Part shown: piece by piece, positions 1 to 9,846 of the stretch | How the letters are laid out: every line of letters begins with the position of its first letter | How positions within the stretch are numbered: position 1 is the stretch's first letter | Source of the DNA: JBBDMC01 sp963775235 | GTDB lineage: Bacteria > Pseudomonadota > Alphaproteobacteria > Rhizobiales > Kaistiaceae | DNA length: 64,000 bases | Direction: 5' to 3' | Assembly: GCA_963775235.1 (NCBI GenBank) | Contig: CAVZHY010000005.1 | Coordinates: 248,001-312,000 of the forward strand | Made by a program: the position numbers and the translations under genes | The notes under the pieces: model-generated | Database searches by the model: none | What the model was told of the DNA's origin: nothing | The model's input: only the letters and a program-made list of their open reading frames with translations

Positions 1-1
1 C

Positions 2-328
2 GACAACCGCAACTGGGAACTGCTCGACTATCGTGAGCCGGTCAAGCGTTTCTCCCAGTCGCGTGCCATCGCCCTCGACATGGAATCGGCGACCATCGCG
101 GCCAACGGCTTTCGTTTCCGTGTGCCTTATGGCACCCTGCTTTGCGTGTCCGACAAACCGCTCCACGGCGAGTTGAAGCTGCCCGGCATGGCGTCCGATT
201 TCTACCGGCGTCAGGTCGGCCAGCACCTGGAGATCGGCATTCGGGCCATGGAGAAGCTGAGGGCAATGGCACCGGAGCGCCTGCACTCCCGCAAGTTGAG
301 GAGCTTCGCGGAGCCGGCGTTCCAGTAA
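2..328 (+). CDS. amn: AMP nucleosidase, C-terminal part (gene starts before the window)
   Basis: This is the last 108 codons of AMP nucleosidase, which hydrolyses AMP to adenine and ribose 5-phosphate in purine salvage. The open frame enters from the window edge and stops at 326-328. The conserved segment DMESATIAANGFRFRVPYG is followed by LLCVSDKPLHGE and KLPGMA, which is the nucleoside-phosphorylase fold core with the Glu of the MES motif and the Asp of VSDKPLHG. The 5' part is missing only because the window begins inside the gene. Family assignment is firm; nothing can be said about its promoter. Confidence 0.93.
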   Translation, partial: DNRNWELLDYREPVKRFSQSRAIALDMESATIAANGFRFRVPYGTLLCVSDKPLHGELKLPGMASDFYRRQVGQHLEIGIRAMEKLRAMAPERLHSRKLRSFAEPAFQ

Positions 329-361
329 CAGCCCGAAGAGCCCGGGGGGGCGAACGGGGGC

Positions 362-1732
362 ATGGGGGGCGACAGACCGGGCATAACCAGCGTCCTCAGT
401 GACGTCTGGTCCGGATTCAAACCGCACTACCTGCAGGCCTGGGCCCGCATGGTTGTTCGGTCTTGCAAGCCTTTCGTCATCGGCATCACCGGATCGGTCG
501 GCAAGACCACCACCAAGGACATGATCGCGGCAGTGCTGACCGGCCCCGGGCGGGAAGAGCTGGCCGTTCCGGTCGGATTTACCACCAAGGACATGAATAA
601 CGACGTGGGCGTGCCGCTCACGATTCTGCGGTTCGAGGAATGGCCCTCGGCTCGCGAGGTGTTACTGGGGGCGCCGCTGCGCGCCTTCAGGCTTGCCGCC
701 CGCCGGCAGCCCTTTCCCGAGGTTCTGGTGCTTGAAATCGCGGCCGGCTGGCACAGCCACGTCCATCGTCTGGCGAGGCTGGTGCCGCCCGACATTGCGG
801 TGGTGACCGCCATTGGCCCCGCGCACCTGGAGCGGTTCAAGACGGTCGACGGAGTCATGCGGGAGAAGGTGGGGCTTGTGCAGGCTGTTCCGCCTTCGGG
901 GCTGGTGGTCCTCGGCGAGGGGCATGAATATGTGGCGGCACTCGCCCAGGCCTCTCGTGCACGGGTCGTGACGGTGCCCGGTCGCGGGGTCGATCTGTCC
1001 AGGAACATAACCCGCGCGGTATGTCAGAGGCTCGGCGTCTCTGAGCAGGCCGTGGAATCCGCCCTGCGGGACTTTCGGCCGCCGAAGCATCGTTTGAACC
1101 GGATCGAACTCATCGACATCACGGTGATCGACGACAGCTACAACGCCAACCCGCTCTCCATGAAGCTCGCGCTCGACACGCTGGCCGACGCCAAGGTCGC
1201 TGGCGCGCGTTCGATCGCGGTCCTCGGAGGGATGGCCGAGCTCGGCGGCCAGGCCCAACGGTACCACGAGGAAATCGGCGCTTATGCGCGCCCTCGCGCT
1301 GATGTTGTAGTGGGGGTGGGAAGTCTCGCGGAGCGGTACGGGCCAGACCACCTTTTTGCAACGAGCGAAGCGTGCGCCGATTGGATCCCCGGATTCGTCC
1401 GGCAGGGCGATTGCATCCTCGTCAAGGGTTCACACGCGGTTCGTGCGTCGCTGGTCGTCGATCGGCTGTGCCGAACGGCGTCCGAAGGCCTCGAACGGCG
1501 CTCCCGGGTCGGCGAAATGAAGGCAGAAATCCGCGTGGCCGGTCAGCGCTTCTCGACCAGTGCCAGAATGTTGCCGCTGGGGTCGCGGAAGAAGGCCATC
1601 CATTCCTCGGTGCCCTTCTTGCCCAACTCGCCGGCCTCGTCGCGGTGGATCATCGCCGGAGGCTGGAGGAAATGGACGCCGCGGTTCTGGAACGAGCGAA
1701 AGGCGCGATCGAGATCGTCGACCAGGAAGTAG
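362..1732 (+). CDS. MurF-like Mur ligase lacking the N-terminal UDP-sugar domain
   Basis: An ATP-dependent Mur-ligase-family enzyme. The ATP loop GITGSVGKTT is at residues 41-50, so the roughly 80-100 residue N-terminal substrate domain of true MurF is absent. The central-domain motif DDSYNANP is near residue 257, then GGMAELG, and the C-terminal domain carries KGSHAVR. MurF joins D-Ala-D-Ala to UDP-MurNAc-tripeptide; without its first domain this protein may act on another substrate, so I give no symbol. The reading frame overlaps the convergent VOC gene by 190 bases, and the last ~65 codons translate as antisense of that gene. The authentic stop was therefore probably lost by a frameshift near 1480-1540 (a neighbouring frame stops at 1518-1520). 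It lies 33 bases after amn and may be cotranscribed. Confidence 0.8.
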   Translation: MGGDRPGITSVLSDVWSGFKPHYLQAWARMVVRSCKPFVIGITGSVGKTTTKDMIAAVLTGPGREELAVPVGFTTKDMNNDVGVPLTILRFEEWPSAREVLLGAPLRAFRLAARRQPFPEVLVLEIAAGWHSHVHRLARLVPPDIAVVTAIGPAHLERFKTVDGVMREKVGLVQAVPPSGLVVLGEGHEYVAALAQASRARVVTVPGRGVDLSRNITRAVCQRLGVSEQAVESALRDFRPPKHRLNRIELIDITVIDDSYNANPLSMKLALDTLADAKVAGARSIAVLGGMAELGGQAQRYHEEIGAYARPRADVVVGVGSLAERYGPDHLFATSEACADWIPGFVRQGDCILVKGSHAVRASLVVDRLCRTASEGLERRSRVGEMKAEIRVAGQRFSTSARMLPLGSRKKAIHSSVPFLPNSPASSRWIIAGGWRKWTPRFWNERKARSRSSTRK

Positions 1733-2106
1733 AGCGTCGCCTCCGACGCTGTCGCCGACAGCATCAGCCGCGCGCCGCCGCCCAGCGCGAAAAAGGCGAG
1801 GCCCGGCGGATCGAACCGCCCGATGAAACGCATGCCAAGCACGTCGCGATAGAAGGCGACCGAGGCGTCGAGGTCGGTGGCCGTCAAGGCGACCTGATGC
1901 AGCTTGTCCAGATCGGCGGGCGCCTTGCCGGGGCGCGCGGCGGAGCGGGCAGGCGACCGCGTGACGGTCTTGACTGGACGTGTCGGGGGCCGCGCGTGCG
2001 GCACGCGCTTGGCCGGTGCAGCGCTCTTCGAGGCGTGACCAGGACTCTTGCCCCGGCTCGCGGGCTGCTTCTTCTTCGTCTTAACCTGGCGTTTGCCCCC
2101 CGGCAT
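1543..2106 (-). CDS. VOC-family (glyoxalase/bleomycin-resistance fold) protein with basic N-terminal tail
   Basis: A 187-residue protein. Residues ~66-187 form one vicinal-oxygen-chelate domain: LDKLHQVALTATDLDASVAF opens it and FFRDPSGNILALVEKR closes it. The first His and the final Glu are the usual metal ligands, and MIHRDEAGELG supplies another candidate His. The first ~63 residues are low-complexity and rich in Lys, Arg, Ala and Pro, resembling a histone-H1-type tail. An internal start near residue 65 would give a plain VOC protein, so the tail depends on the ATG at 2106. Substrate is unknown; members include lyases, dioxygenases and resistance proteins. It is transcribed towards the Mur ligase and lies 9 bases from erpA on the same strand, so it probably shares its transcript. 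Confidence 0.8.
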   Translation of the reverse strand: MPGGKRQVKTKKKQPASRGKSPGHASKSAAPAKRVPHARPPTRPVKTVTRSPARSAARPGKAPADLDKLHQVALTATDLDASVAFYRDVLGMRFIGRFDPPGLAFFALGGGARLMLSATASEATLYFLVDDLDRAFRSFQNRGVHFLQPPAMIHRDEAGELGKKGTEEWMAFFRDPSGNILALVEKR

Positions 2107-2115
2107 GGCACCCTC

Positions 2116-2457
2116 TCAAATCGAGAAGCTTGTCCCGCAACCGCAGGAGGCGGTTGCGTTGGGATTCCTTATCTGGAACGACTGGCCGATGAGATCGTCG
2201 ACGAAATCGATCTCCGAGCCGCCCATGTATGGCAATGAAACCGGATCGATGACCACGATCGCTCCGTCGCGTTCCACGACCAGATCATCCGTGGCCCGGA
2301 CATGCTCGAGGTCAAAGCCGTACTGGAAACCGGAACAGCCCCCGCCGGACACGCTGACCCGGAGCATTGTGCCGCTGGGTTCCGCCGACAGGATACGTGC
2401 TATCCGGCGCGCGGCGCGTTCGGACAGTCTGACATCGGCGGCTGCGTTCTCGATCAT
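2116..2457 (-). CDS. erpA: Iron-sulfur cluster insertion protein ErpA
   Basis: An A-type carrier that delivers Fe-S clusters to apoproteins. It has 113 residues, the usual length. The three cluster cysteines are visible: GGGCSGFQYGF in the middle and SCGCGTSF near the end. The segment between them (DPVSLPYMGGSEIDF) matches the HesB/IscA family. In alphaproteobacteria erpA commonly sits divergent from dgt, as here, with a 233-base intergenic region that would hold both promoters. The choice of ErpA over IscA rests on this context and on the long N-terminus. Confidence 0.93.
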   Translation of the reverse strand: MIENAAADVRLSERAARRIARILSAEPSGTMLRVSVSGGGCSGFQYGFDLEHVRATDDLVVERDGAIVVIDPVSLPYMGGSEIDFVDDLIGQSFQIRNPNATASCGCGTSFSI

Positions 2458-2690
2458 CTTCGGCGACGCTCGAAAAGCGTTTTGTTTCCTAAGACTTACG
2501 GGAACAATACTTATGGGCCAGCAGGCGGTAAGTCAATGCTGACCGCCTGCGACATAGCCTAAAACTACAATTCGCGCACTGTTACATGGGCGTCGTGCTA
2601 ACAACAGACGCGATTCCGGCACGTTTCTGCGGCGGGCCTGGCGAACTTTGCGGAAACGCGCGTAAGTTGCATTTCGACTTCCGGACGACC

Positions 2691-3896
2691 ATGGCGGCTA
2701 TCTCAGCAGCGCACCGCAGGCCTTACGCCAGCGACCCCGCCAGGAGCCGTGGACGACTGTTCAGCGAGCCGGCAAGCCCGACCCGCACCGAATTCGAGCG
2801 GGACCGGGATCGCGTTATCCATTCCACCGCCTTCCGCCGCCTCAAGGAAAAGACCCAGGTCTTTCTTTACGACGAGGGTGACCACTACCGTACGCGGCTC
2901 ACTCACACGCTCGAGGTGGCCCAGATCGTCCGGGCGCTCGCCCGTTCGCTCGGCCTCGACGAGGACCTCGCCGAGGCGCTGGCCCTTGCTCACGACCTCG
3001 GCCACCCTCCGTTCGGTCATGCCGGAGAAAGAGCGCTCGATGCCGCGATGGCCTCCCACGGCGGCTTCGACCACAACGCTCAGAGCCTGCGCGTGGTTAC
3101 CGTACTGGAGCGGCGCTATCCGCGCTTCGACGGTCTCAACCTCACCTGGGAGACGCTGGAGGGCCTGGTCAAGCACAATGGCCCCTTGACCGATGGCGAT
3201 GGCCGGCCCCTGGGGCGCTATGCGACGACCGGGCTGCCGTTTGCGATCGCTGCCTATGCGCCGAGGCAGGATCTGTGGCTTTGGAGCCATGCCGGCGCCG
3301 AGGCCCAGGCCGCAGCCATTGCCGACGATATTGCTTACGACGCCCACGATCTCGACGATGGGTTGCGCGCGGGACTGATCGACCTCGACGGCCTGGCGAA
3401 CGTAGACTTCATCGGCATCATCCTCGCTGCGATCCGTCGTGACTATCCGGGCCTTGCCGAGGAGCGCCGACGCGCCGAACTGATCCGCCGCGTGATCGCT
3501 GCCATGATCGGCGACGTCGTGCGCGAAAGCCAGTCGTGCCTCGACCAGTTGGCTCCCGCCTCCGCCGATGACGTTCGCCGCGCGGACCGGACCGTCGTCG
3601 GATTCTCGGCCGACATGGCCGCGGCCGACGCCGCGATCAAGGCAAAGCTTGGCAAGGAGGTCTATCGCAGCGCGCGGGTGATGGATGTAATGGACAAGGC
3701 CGAGGATATCGTCACGCGGTTGTTCACCCGTTATTGCGACGATCCGATGGCGCTGCCACCGGCCTGGCGCGAACCCGCCGACGCCGACGACGACCAGCAC
3801 GCGCGGCGGACCGCCGACTTTCTGGCCGGCATGACGGACCGCTACGCGATCGCCGAGTATCGGCGCCTGTTTGACGAAACGCCTGATTTGGGCTAG
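2691..3896 (+). CDS. dgt: dGTP triphosphohydrolase-like protein
   Basis: An HD-superfamily dNTP triphosphohydrolase that cleaves dNTPs to deoxynucleosides and triphosphate. The metal-binding motif [10 protein letters not shown] is at residues 101-110, preceded by [10 protein letters not shown] with the first His. The N-terminal block [17 protein letters not shown] is typical of the bacterial type. I start at the ATG at 2691 ([16 protein letters not shown], 401 residues), because the extra 35 codons upstream in frame do not resemble the family. It is divergent from erpA and lies 38 bases before argS, so the two may be cotranscribed. Confidence 0.92.
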   Translation: MAAISAAHRRPYASDPARSRGRLFSEPASPTRTEFERDRDRVIHSTAFRRLKEKTQVFLYDEGDHYRTRLTHTLEVAQIVRALARSLGLDEDLAEALALAHDLGHPPFGHAGERALDAAMASHGGFDHNAQSLRVVTVLERRYPRFDGLNLTWETLEGLVKHNGPLTDGDGRPLGRYATTGLPFAIAAYAPRQDLWLWSHAGAEAQAAAIADDIAYDAHDLDDGLRAGLIDLDGLANVDFIGIILAAIRRDYPGLAEERRRAELIRRVIAAMIGDVVRESQSCLDQLAPASADDVRRADRTVVGFSADMAAADAAIKAKLGKEVYRSARVMDVMDKAEDIVTRLFTRYCDDPMALPPAWREPADADDDQHARRTADFLAGMTDRYAIAEYRRLFDETPDLG

Positions 3897-3934
3897 GGCG
3901 CGCGCCGCGCCTGGCGGTGAAGGCCTCCGACCTG

Positions 3935-5689
3935 ATGAACATCTTCCAAGACTTCACGGATCGGGTTAAGACGGTCGTCCAACGTATTGTTCCAACGGCT
4001 GATCCGGCGATCGTTGCTCGACTCGTCGTTGAGCCCCCGCGGGAGGCTGCCCACGGCGACCTCGCAACTAACGCGGCGCTGCTGCTTGCCAGACCTGCCG
4101 GACTGTCGCCCCGCGCGCTTGCCACCCAGTTGGCTGCCGCGTTGGCAGCCGATCCGGATATCGACAGCGCCGAGGTGGCGGGCCCCGGTTTCCTGAATCT
4201 GCGCCTCAGGCCGGCCTATTGGCACGCCGCGCTCAGGGCGCTCATCCGCGAGGGCGAAGCCTACGGCGAGAGCGGCATCGGCAAGGCCGAAAAGGTCAAC
4301 GTCGAATACGTGTCCGCCAATCCGACCGGTCCGTTGCACGTCGGCCATTGCCGTGGAGCGGTGTTCGGCGATGCCCTGGCGAACCTGCTTTCCGCTGCCG
4401 GCTTCGCTGTCACCCGCGAGTACTACATCAACGATGCCGGCAGTCAGGTCGATCAGCTGGCGCGCTCGGCGTACCTCCGCTATCTCCAGTCGCTCGGCGA
4501 GGAGATCGGCGAGATCCCGCCCGGCTATTATCCCGGCGAATACCTGATCGCGGTCGGTGACGAACTTGTCAGCCGCTTCGGCGAGACGTTGAAGCAGATG
4601 GAGGAGGAGGACGACTGGCTACCGGTTGTCCGCGAAGTCGCGATCGAAATGATGATGGACTCCATCCGCGCCGACCTCGCACTTCTCAATATCCATCACG
4701 ATGTTTTCTTCTCGGAGCGCTCGCTTGTTTCCGGCCCGATCAACCGCGTCGCGGAGGCGATCGACAGCCTTGCCGAGAAGGGCCTTATCTACGAAGGCAA
4801 GCTGCCGCCGCCGAAGGGCCAGTTGCCGCCGGACTGGGAGGATCGCGAGCAGACCTTGTTTCGCTCGACCGCGTTCGGCGACGACGTCGACCGGCCGCTC
4901 AGGAAATCCGACGGCAGTTACACCTACTTCGCCTCCGATATCGCCTATCATTTCCACAAGTATCTGCGCGGCTTCCGCGACATGGTCGACGTCTGGGGTG
5001 CGGACCACGGCGGCTACGTTCGGCGCATGAGCGCCGCGGTGGCTGCTCTCACCGGCGGTGCCGGGAAGCTCGATGTGAAGCTCTGTCAGTTGGTCCGGCT
5101 GTTGCGGGCCGGCGAGCCGGTCAAGATGTCGAAGCGGTCTGGCGACTTCACCACCCTCCGCGATGTGGTCGAGGAAGTTGGCGCCGACCCCATCCGCTTC
5201 ATGATGATCTTTCGCAAGAACGACGCGCCTCTCGATTTCGACTTTGAGAAGGTGACGGAGCAGTCGAAGAACAATCCGGTCTTCTACGTTCAATACGCTC
5301 ACGCGCGAACGGCGTCGATTTTCCGCCAGGCCGAGGCCGAGGTGCCGGGCCTCGCCATGGACGCCGAGGCGCTCGCCCTTGCAGGCTACAGTCGCCTCGA
5401 CGACATCGGTGAAATGGCTCTGATCCGTCGGCTGGCTGAGTATCCGCGCATCATAGAGGCGGCCGCGGAGGCCCGTGAGCCGCACCGCATTGCGTTCTAC
5501 CTCCACGACCTCGCCTCCGAGTTCCACGCCCAGTGGAACCGTGGCAAGGAGTTGCCGCATTTGCGCTTCATTGTCGTGCCCGATGTAGAGGTGACAACCG
5601 CTCGGCTCGCCCTCGTGCATGGCATAAAACTGGTGTTGTCATCGGGTTTGGCTATGCTTGGCGTCAACGCTCCCGAGGAGATGCGGTGA
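3935..5689 (+). CDS. argS: Arginine--tRNA ligase
   Basis: Class I aminoacyl-tRNA synthetase that charges tRNA-Arg. The protein has 584 residues from the ATG at 3935 ([11 protein letters not shown], the usual opening); an in-frame GTG at 3917 is the alternative. The HIGH signature is [10 protein letters not shown] (HVGH at residues 135-138) and the KMSKS equivalent is KMSKRSG at about 397-403. An N-terminal Add-1 domain and the C-terminal anticodon-binding DALR domain complete the expected order. The gene sits in the conserved alphaproteobacterial order dgt-argS-SPOR-nagZ-scpAB-tatABC and is intact. Confidence 0.96.
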   Translation: MNIFQDFTDRVKTVVQRIVPTADPAIVARLVVEPPREAAHGDLATNAALLLARPAGLSPRALATQLAAALAADPDIDSAEVAGPGFLNLRLRPAYWHAALRALIREGEAYGESGIGKAEKVNVEYVSANPTGPLHVGHCRGAVFGDALANLLSAAGFAVTREYYINDAGSQVDQLARSAYLRYLQSLGEEIGEIPPGYYPGEYLIAVGDELVSRFGETLKQMEEEDDWLPVVREVAIEMMMDSIRADLALLNIHHDVFFSERSLVSGPINRVAEAIDSLAEKGLIYEGKLPPPKGQLPPDWEDREQTLFRSTAFGDDVDRPLRKSDGSYTYFASDIAYHFHKYLRGFRDMVDVWGADHGGYVRRMSAAVAALTGGAGKLDVKLCQLVRLLRAGEPVKMSKRSGDFTTLRDVVEEVGADPIRFMMIFRKNDAPLDFDFEKVTEQSKNNPVFYVQYAHARTASIFRQAEAEVPGLAMDAEALALAGYSRLDDIGEMALIRRLAEYPRIIEAAAEAREPHRIAFYLHDLASEFHAQWNRGKELPHLRFIVVPDVEVTTARLALVHGIKLVLSSGLAMLGVNAPEEMR

Positions 5690-5717
5690 GTCGGCCAGCA
5701 AACGGGAAGTAGTCCAG

Positions 5718-7965
5718 ATGTCCGACCGGAACGGCCCGAAGCTTTCCGCGCGTCAGATGAGCGACCATCAGGTCGCGGAGGCGAACCACGAAACGGCGGC
5801 GGAGAATGATCCGCTGGCGGAGCTGGCCAGGATCGTTTCCGGTCGATCGAGTCACGACCCGCAGCGTAGCCGCATGGTACCGGCGCCCGCCCGTGCGCCC
5901 CGGCCGCGGCCGGATGTTCTGGGCGACCTCGAAGCCGAGTTGCTGAGCGATCTTCAGGCTTCGTTTTCGACGGTCAATGACACTGTCGCGCCGCAACGGC
6001 CGGTGGCTCCAAGGGCGCCCGCCGAGCCCCGTGTCGAACAGCCAGCCGCCAGAACCCGGCCCGCCGAACCGCCTGCGCCGAAGGCGAAACAGCTATCGAG
6101 CGAAAGCGAACCGCTTCATGAGTTGCAGGCGAGATTGACCGCGACAGCGACGATCCGTGCGGAGCGTGTCGCGCCGCCTCCGTCGGCCGGCGCGCCCTCA
6201 ACCGGGGATCACGCCGCCAGCCAGTCGGGCGATCGGGCGGCATCGCCGCCGCCGCAAAAGCCCGCCGCCGCGGTACCGCAGTCGAGGCCCGCAGTCGCCC
6301 CGCCGACGTCAGCGGAGCGGCCGGTGCCGGCACCTCTGTCCAGTCGGTCCGCGCCGGTCAACGAGCGGCCGGTCCGCCCTGCAGCCCCGCCCCAGGTCGT
6401 CGAACCGGAGCGCAGGGGCTTGCTTGCGACGCGTACGCTGCCGTCCGCCGATCAGATGGACATTCCGAACATGCAGCTGCGACGGACGATGCCAGCGGCG
6501 CCGTCTGCATCGGTAACGCCATCGTCGGCCCAAGCGCCTGCCCGCCAGCCACACCCGCGCTGGGAGAAGCCGGCGGAGGCGCAGCGGTCGTCGGCGGCCA
6601 GCCGGTTTGCCCCGCCGCGTGCCGCCATGCCGGCACCAACCGAATATGAGGCCGTCGAGGACGAACTGTTCGGCGACGGCGCGCCATTCACAGGGATTGT
6701 CGAGACGGACGAGCCGGACGACGATCTGCCGTTCGGCGAGTTCGACATCGTCCCCGGCTACGACGACGAAGATCAACTATTGCCGTACGCGGATGACGAC
6801 CATCAAGTCATGGTCAAGCGCCGCTCCGGCCGCGGACCGCTGATCGCTGCGATTGCGGTTGCCCTCGTGTTGGTAGCAGGACTCTCGTACATCGCGTTTC
6901 GCCCCGGCCACGGTCCTGCTTCTCCGCCTCCGATCATCACCGCCGACGGGTCGCCGACCAAGATCACGCCGACCGACACGGCCGCGCCGGAGAGTGACCA
7001 GAACAAACTGATCTACGATCGCGTTGCCTCCGGCACGCCGGCCTCCGACAACACCACGCTGGTGACCCCGAACGACCAGCCGGTTGCCCAGGTCCCGGCG
7101 GCCGATGCGGGCGACGCCAACAACCCGATCTCGCAGGTCATCATTCCCGGTGGCGCCGGTGCGGACCAGCAGACCGCCGATGGCACGAGCTCCGATGAGG
7201 TCGCCACCGACGGTTCCAGCGAGTTCGGACGAAGGGTTTGGCCCGCGTAAGGTGCGCACCGTCGTCGTCCGGCCGGACGGGACAATCGTGAGCAGCCAGG
7301 CGAGCGCTCCGGGCGACGCAGCCGCTGCTCAGCCTTCCGTGGCTGCCGCGACCGGGCCCGCCTCGCCGGCGCCCGCGCCGGCGGCGGTCGAGCCCCTACC
7401 ACCTGCGACGACCACGCCACCCGTCGATCCCAACAACGATACACTGGCTATTGCCGGCGCCAACGGCGGTGTCGATGCGAACGGCGAATTGAAGATAACC
7501 CCGATGGCAGGGGCAACTGGCGCGATGGATGGTGGCGACCAGGCGGCGGCTGACGGGCCGACGGCCACGCCGGCCCCGGCTGCGCCGGCGGCGAACCGTC
7601 CCTCCACGGTCGTTGCCACCCGCGAGCCCAGCCAGGCGATCGAGATCACACCTGCCCCTCGCGCGGCTGCGGCGCCCAGCCCGTCGCCGGCGCCGGCTCA
7701 AACCGCTGCGTTGGCCGCGAGCGGCATGCTGGTGCAGGTGTCGTCCCAGCGCTCCGAAGACGCCGCGCGGGCTACTTTCCGTGACCTGCAAGCGCGCTAT
7801 CCCAGTATTCTGGGGTCCTATCAGGTCAACATCCAGCGTGCCGATCTCGGCGACCGCGGCGTCTTCTACCGCGCCCGCGTCGGGCCTTTCTCGTCGAGCG
7901 ACGCACAGCGCCTGTGCGACGACCTCAAGGCGGCGGGCGGCGACTGCATTCTCGCGCACCGCTGA
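5718..7965 (+). CDS. SPOR-domain membrane protein (one frameshift)
   Basis: A divisome-type protein: a long Pro/Ala/Arg-rich cytoplasmic part, one membrane helix (GPLIAAIAVALVLVAGLSYI, about residues 374-393), then a periplasmic low-complexity linker and a C-terminal SPOR domain (from MLVQVSSQRSEDAARATF to DDLKAAGGDCILAH). SPOR domains bind septal peptidoglycan lacking stem peptides. The first frame stops at 7250, but the next frame continues with PRKVRTVVVRPDGTIVSS and the SPOR domain. Removing one T from GAGTTC at 7221-7226 restores a single frame of about 748 codons. The start ATG at 5718 follows the argS stop by 28 bases. The frameshift is probably a sequence error, because the downstream half keeps full coding character. 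It is immediately upstream of nagZ, another cell-wall gene. Confidence 0.85.
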
Positions 7966-7972
7966 GGCCGGT

Positions 7973-9016
7973 CTGGCGATCAGGGCGTTCATTTCCGGCT
8001 GCGCCGGCGCCGAGCTGAGCGGCTGGGAGCAGGCGTTCTTCGCCGCCGAGCAGCCGTTCGGGCTGATCCTGTTTGCCCGCAATTGCCGCGAACCGAACCA
8101 GGTCTGCGAACTCGTCGCCGCCTTTCGCGACGCGGTCGGCCGCCCGGATGCGCCGGTGCTGATTGACCAGGAGGGCGGTCGGGTCCAGCGCCTGCGGCCG
8201 CCGCACTGGCCGGCCTACCCGCCGGCGCGGATGCTGGGACTGCTGTTTGAGGCCGACGGCGATGCCGGCCGGCGGGCTGCCTGGCTCCAGGGCCGCCTGA
8301 TCGCCGCCGACCTTGCCGAGGTCGGTATCGACATCGATTGCGCCCCCGTGCTCGACGTGGTCGTGCCGGGTGCCAGCGACGCCATCGGTGACCGCGCTTT
8401 CGCAAGCGTCGCCGAGACCGTTGCGACGCTCGGGCGTGCCATGGCCGAGGGGCTTTTCGTCGGCGGGGTGCTGCCGGTCATGAAACACATCCCCGGACAG
8501 GGGCGCGCCACGAGTGACAGCCACGCCGAGCTGCCGGTGGTTGCCGCCGAGGTCGACGAACTGGCGGCCTCCGATTTTGTTCCCTTTGCCGCGCTTAGCG
8601 ATTTGCCGATCGCGATGACCGCCCACGTCGCTTACGGTGCCGTTGACGGCAATCGACCGGCGACGGTCTCTGCGACGGTGATCCGCGATATCATCCGGGG
8701 ACGAATCAGTTTCGACGGCCTGTTGATGAGCGACGACGTGTCGATGCATGCACTTTCTGGGGATTACGGCGCGCGCGCGTCAGCAATTTATGACGCCGGC
8801 TGCGATATCGTGCTTCACTGCAACGGCCGGACCGAGGAGATGCGCACCGTGGCCCGCGCGGCGCCCGAACTCGCCGGGGCATCAGGCGAGCGGGCCCTGC
8901 GCGCGGTGGCGGCGCGAAAGACTCCGGCTCCCTTGGATCGTTTGGCGGCGCGCGCGGAGTTCGCTGCTCTTCTCGCGCGTGTCGGCTGGTCGGCGACCGA
9001 CCAGGTGGGCCGATGA
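7973..9016 (+). CDS. nagZ: Beta-N-acetylhexosaminidase (family GH3)
   Basis: Cytoplasmic glycosidase that removes GlcNAc from GlcNAc-anhydroMurNAc peptides during peptidoglycan recycling. Visible motifs are RAFISGCAG at the start, DQEGGRVQRL, the substrate loop KHIPGQGRA followed by DSH (acid/base His loop), and LLMSDDVSMHAL with the catalytic Asp. Gln replaces the second His of the common KHFPGHGRA. No ATG precedes the domain; the start is set at the CTG at 7973 and is uncertain, though an upstream in-frame extension would run through the SPOR gene. It follows the SPOR stop directly, and its TGA overlaps the scpA ATG (ATGA at 9013-9016), indicating translational coupling. Confidence 0.9.
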   Translation: MAIRAFISGCAGAELSGWEQAFFAAEQPFGLILFARNCREPNQVCELVAAFRDAVGRPDAPVLIDQEGGRVQRLRPPHWPAYPPARMLGLLFEADGDAGRRAAWLQGRLIAADLAEVGIDIDCAPVLDVVVPGASDAIGDRAFASVAETVATLGRAMAEGLFVGGVLPVMKHIPGQGRATSDSHAELPVVAAEVDELAASDFVPFAALSDLPIAMTAHVAYGAVDGNRPATVSATVIRDIIRGRISFDGLLMSDDVSMHALSGDYGARASAIYDAGCDIVLHCNGRTEEMRTVARAAPELAGASGERALRAVAARKTPAPLDRLAARAEFAALLARVGWSATDQVGR

Positions 9017-9846
9017 CCGTCGACGAGCGCGACCAGGACAAGATGTGGGAGGTGTTCGCCGTCCCCGAGACGGCGCCCGGCGACGACGACACGCTGGTGG
9101 TCGATGTTGACGGGTTCGAGGGGCCTCTCGATCTGCTGCTGGCGCTCGCCCGCACCCAGAAGGTCGACCTCACGCGCATCTCGATCCTGGCGCTGGCCGA
9201 GCAGTACCTCGCCTATATCGAGCACATCCGACACCTGCGCCTGGAAGTCGCGGCCGACTATCTGGTGATGGCGGCCTGGCTGGCGTTCCTGAAATCGAAG
9301 CTGTTGCTGCCGGAAGTCGGCGGCGACGAGCCGAGCGGGGAAGAGCTCGCGGCCGAACTCGCCTTCCGCTTGCGCCGGCTGGAGGCCATGCGCGATGCGG
9401 CGACACGGCTCGTCAACCGCGACCGCCTGGGCCGCGACGTATTCGCCCGCGGCCGTCCCGAGCCGGTGGTGCTGACGCGACGCAGCCAGTACAGCGCGAC
9501 CCTCTATGACCTGCTGTCCGCCTATGCAGCGCAGCGCCAGGAACGGACCATCGCCGTCGTCCACGTCCGCCAGCGTCAGGTCTGGTCGCTTCACGATGCG
9601 CGCGAGATGCTCACGCGCGTGCTCGGTCGCGTCGCCGAGTGGACTTCCCTGTCGACCGTGCTCGCCCCCTACATGACCGATCCGGCTCTGCGCCGAAGCG
9701 TCACGGCCAGTACCCTGGGTGCAAGCCTCGAGCTGGTGCGTGAGGGCAAGGTCGAGATGCGCCAGGTCGAACCCTTCGCTCCGCTCTACATCCGTGATCG
9801 CCCGCCGGCGGTTGCCCTCGTCAAACCGGAGGCCAGCAATGGCTAA
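9013..9846 (+). CDS. scpA: Segregation and condensation protein A
   Basis: The kleisin subunit of the SMC-ScpA-ScpB condensin that compacts and segregates chromosomes. The N-terminal motif VDGFEGPLDLLLALARTQKV is the SMC-binding signature, and the C-terminal winged-helix part reads SVTASTLGASLELVREGKVE. The 277 residues match the family. It is coupled to nagZ upstream by an ATGA overlap and to scpB downstream by an 8-base overlap. No smc gene is in the window, which is normal. Confidence 0.95.
   Translation: MTVDERDQDKMWEVFAVPETAPGDDDTLVVDVDGFEGPLDLLLALARTQKVDLTRISILALAEQYLAYIEHIRHLRLEVAADYLVMAAWLAFLKSKLLLPEVGGDEPSGEELAAELAFRLRRLEAMRDAATRLVNRDRLGRDVFARGRPEPVVLTRRSQYSATLYDLLSAYAAQRQERTIAVVHVRQRQVWSLHDAREMLTRVLGRVAEWTSLSTVLAPYMTDPALRRSVTASTLGASLELVREGKVEMRQVEPFAPLYIRDRPPAVALVKPEASNG

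Noticed and set aside
2703..3800. Long minus-strand frame opposite dgt
   Set aside because: It is a shadow of the well supported dgt gene caused by high GC; the translation has no recognisable domain. The same holds for long frames opposite argS (4619-5620) and overlapping the ClC gene (60460-62595 and 61313-62602).
7221..7250. Programmed frameshifting in the SPOR gene, tatC or secD
   Set aside because: No slippery heptamer or downstream stimulator is evident, and the same kind of +1 insertion appears in many unrelated genes, so sequence error is simpler.
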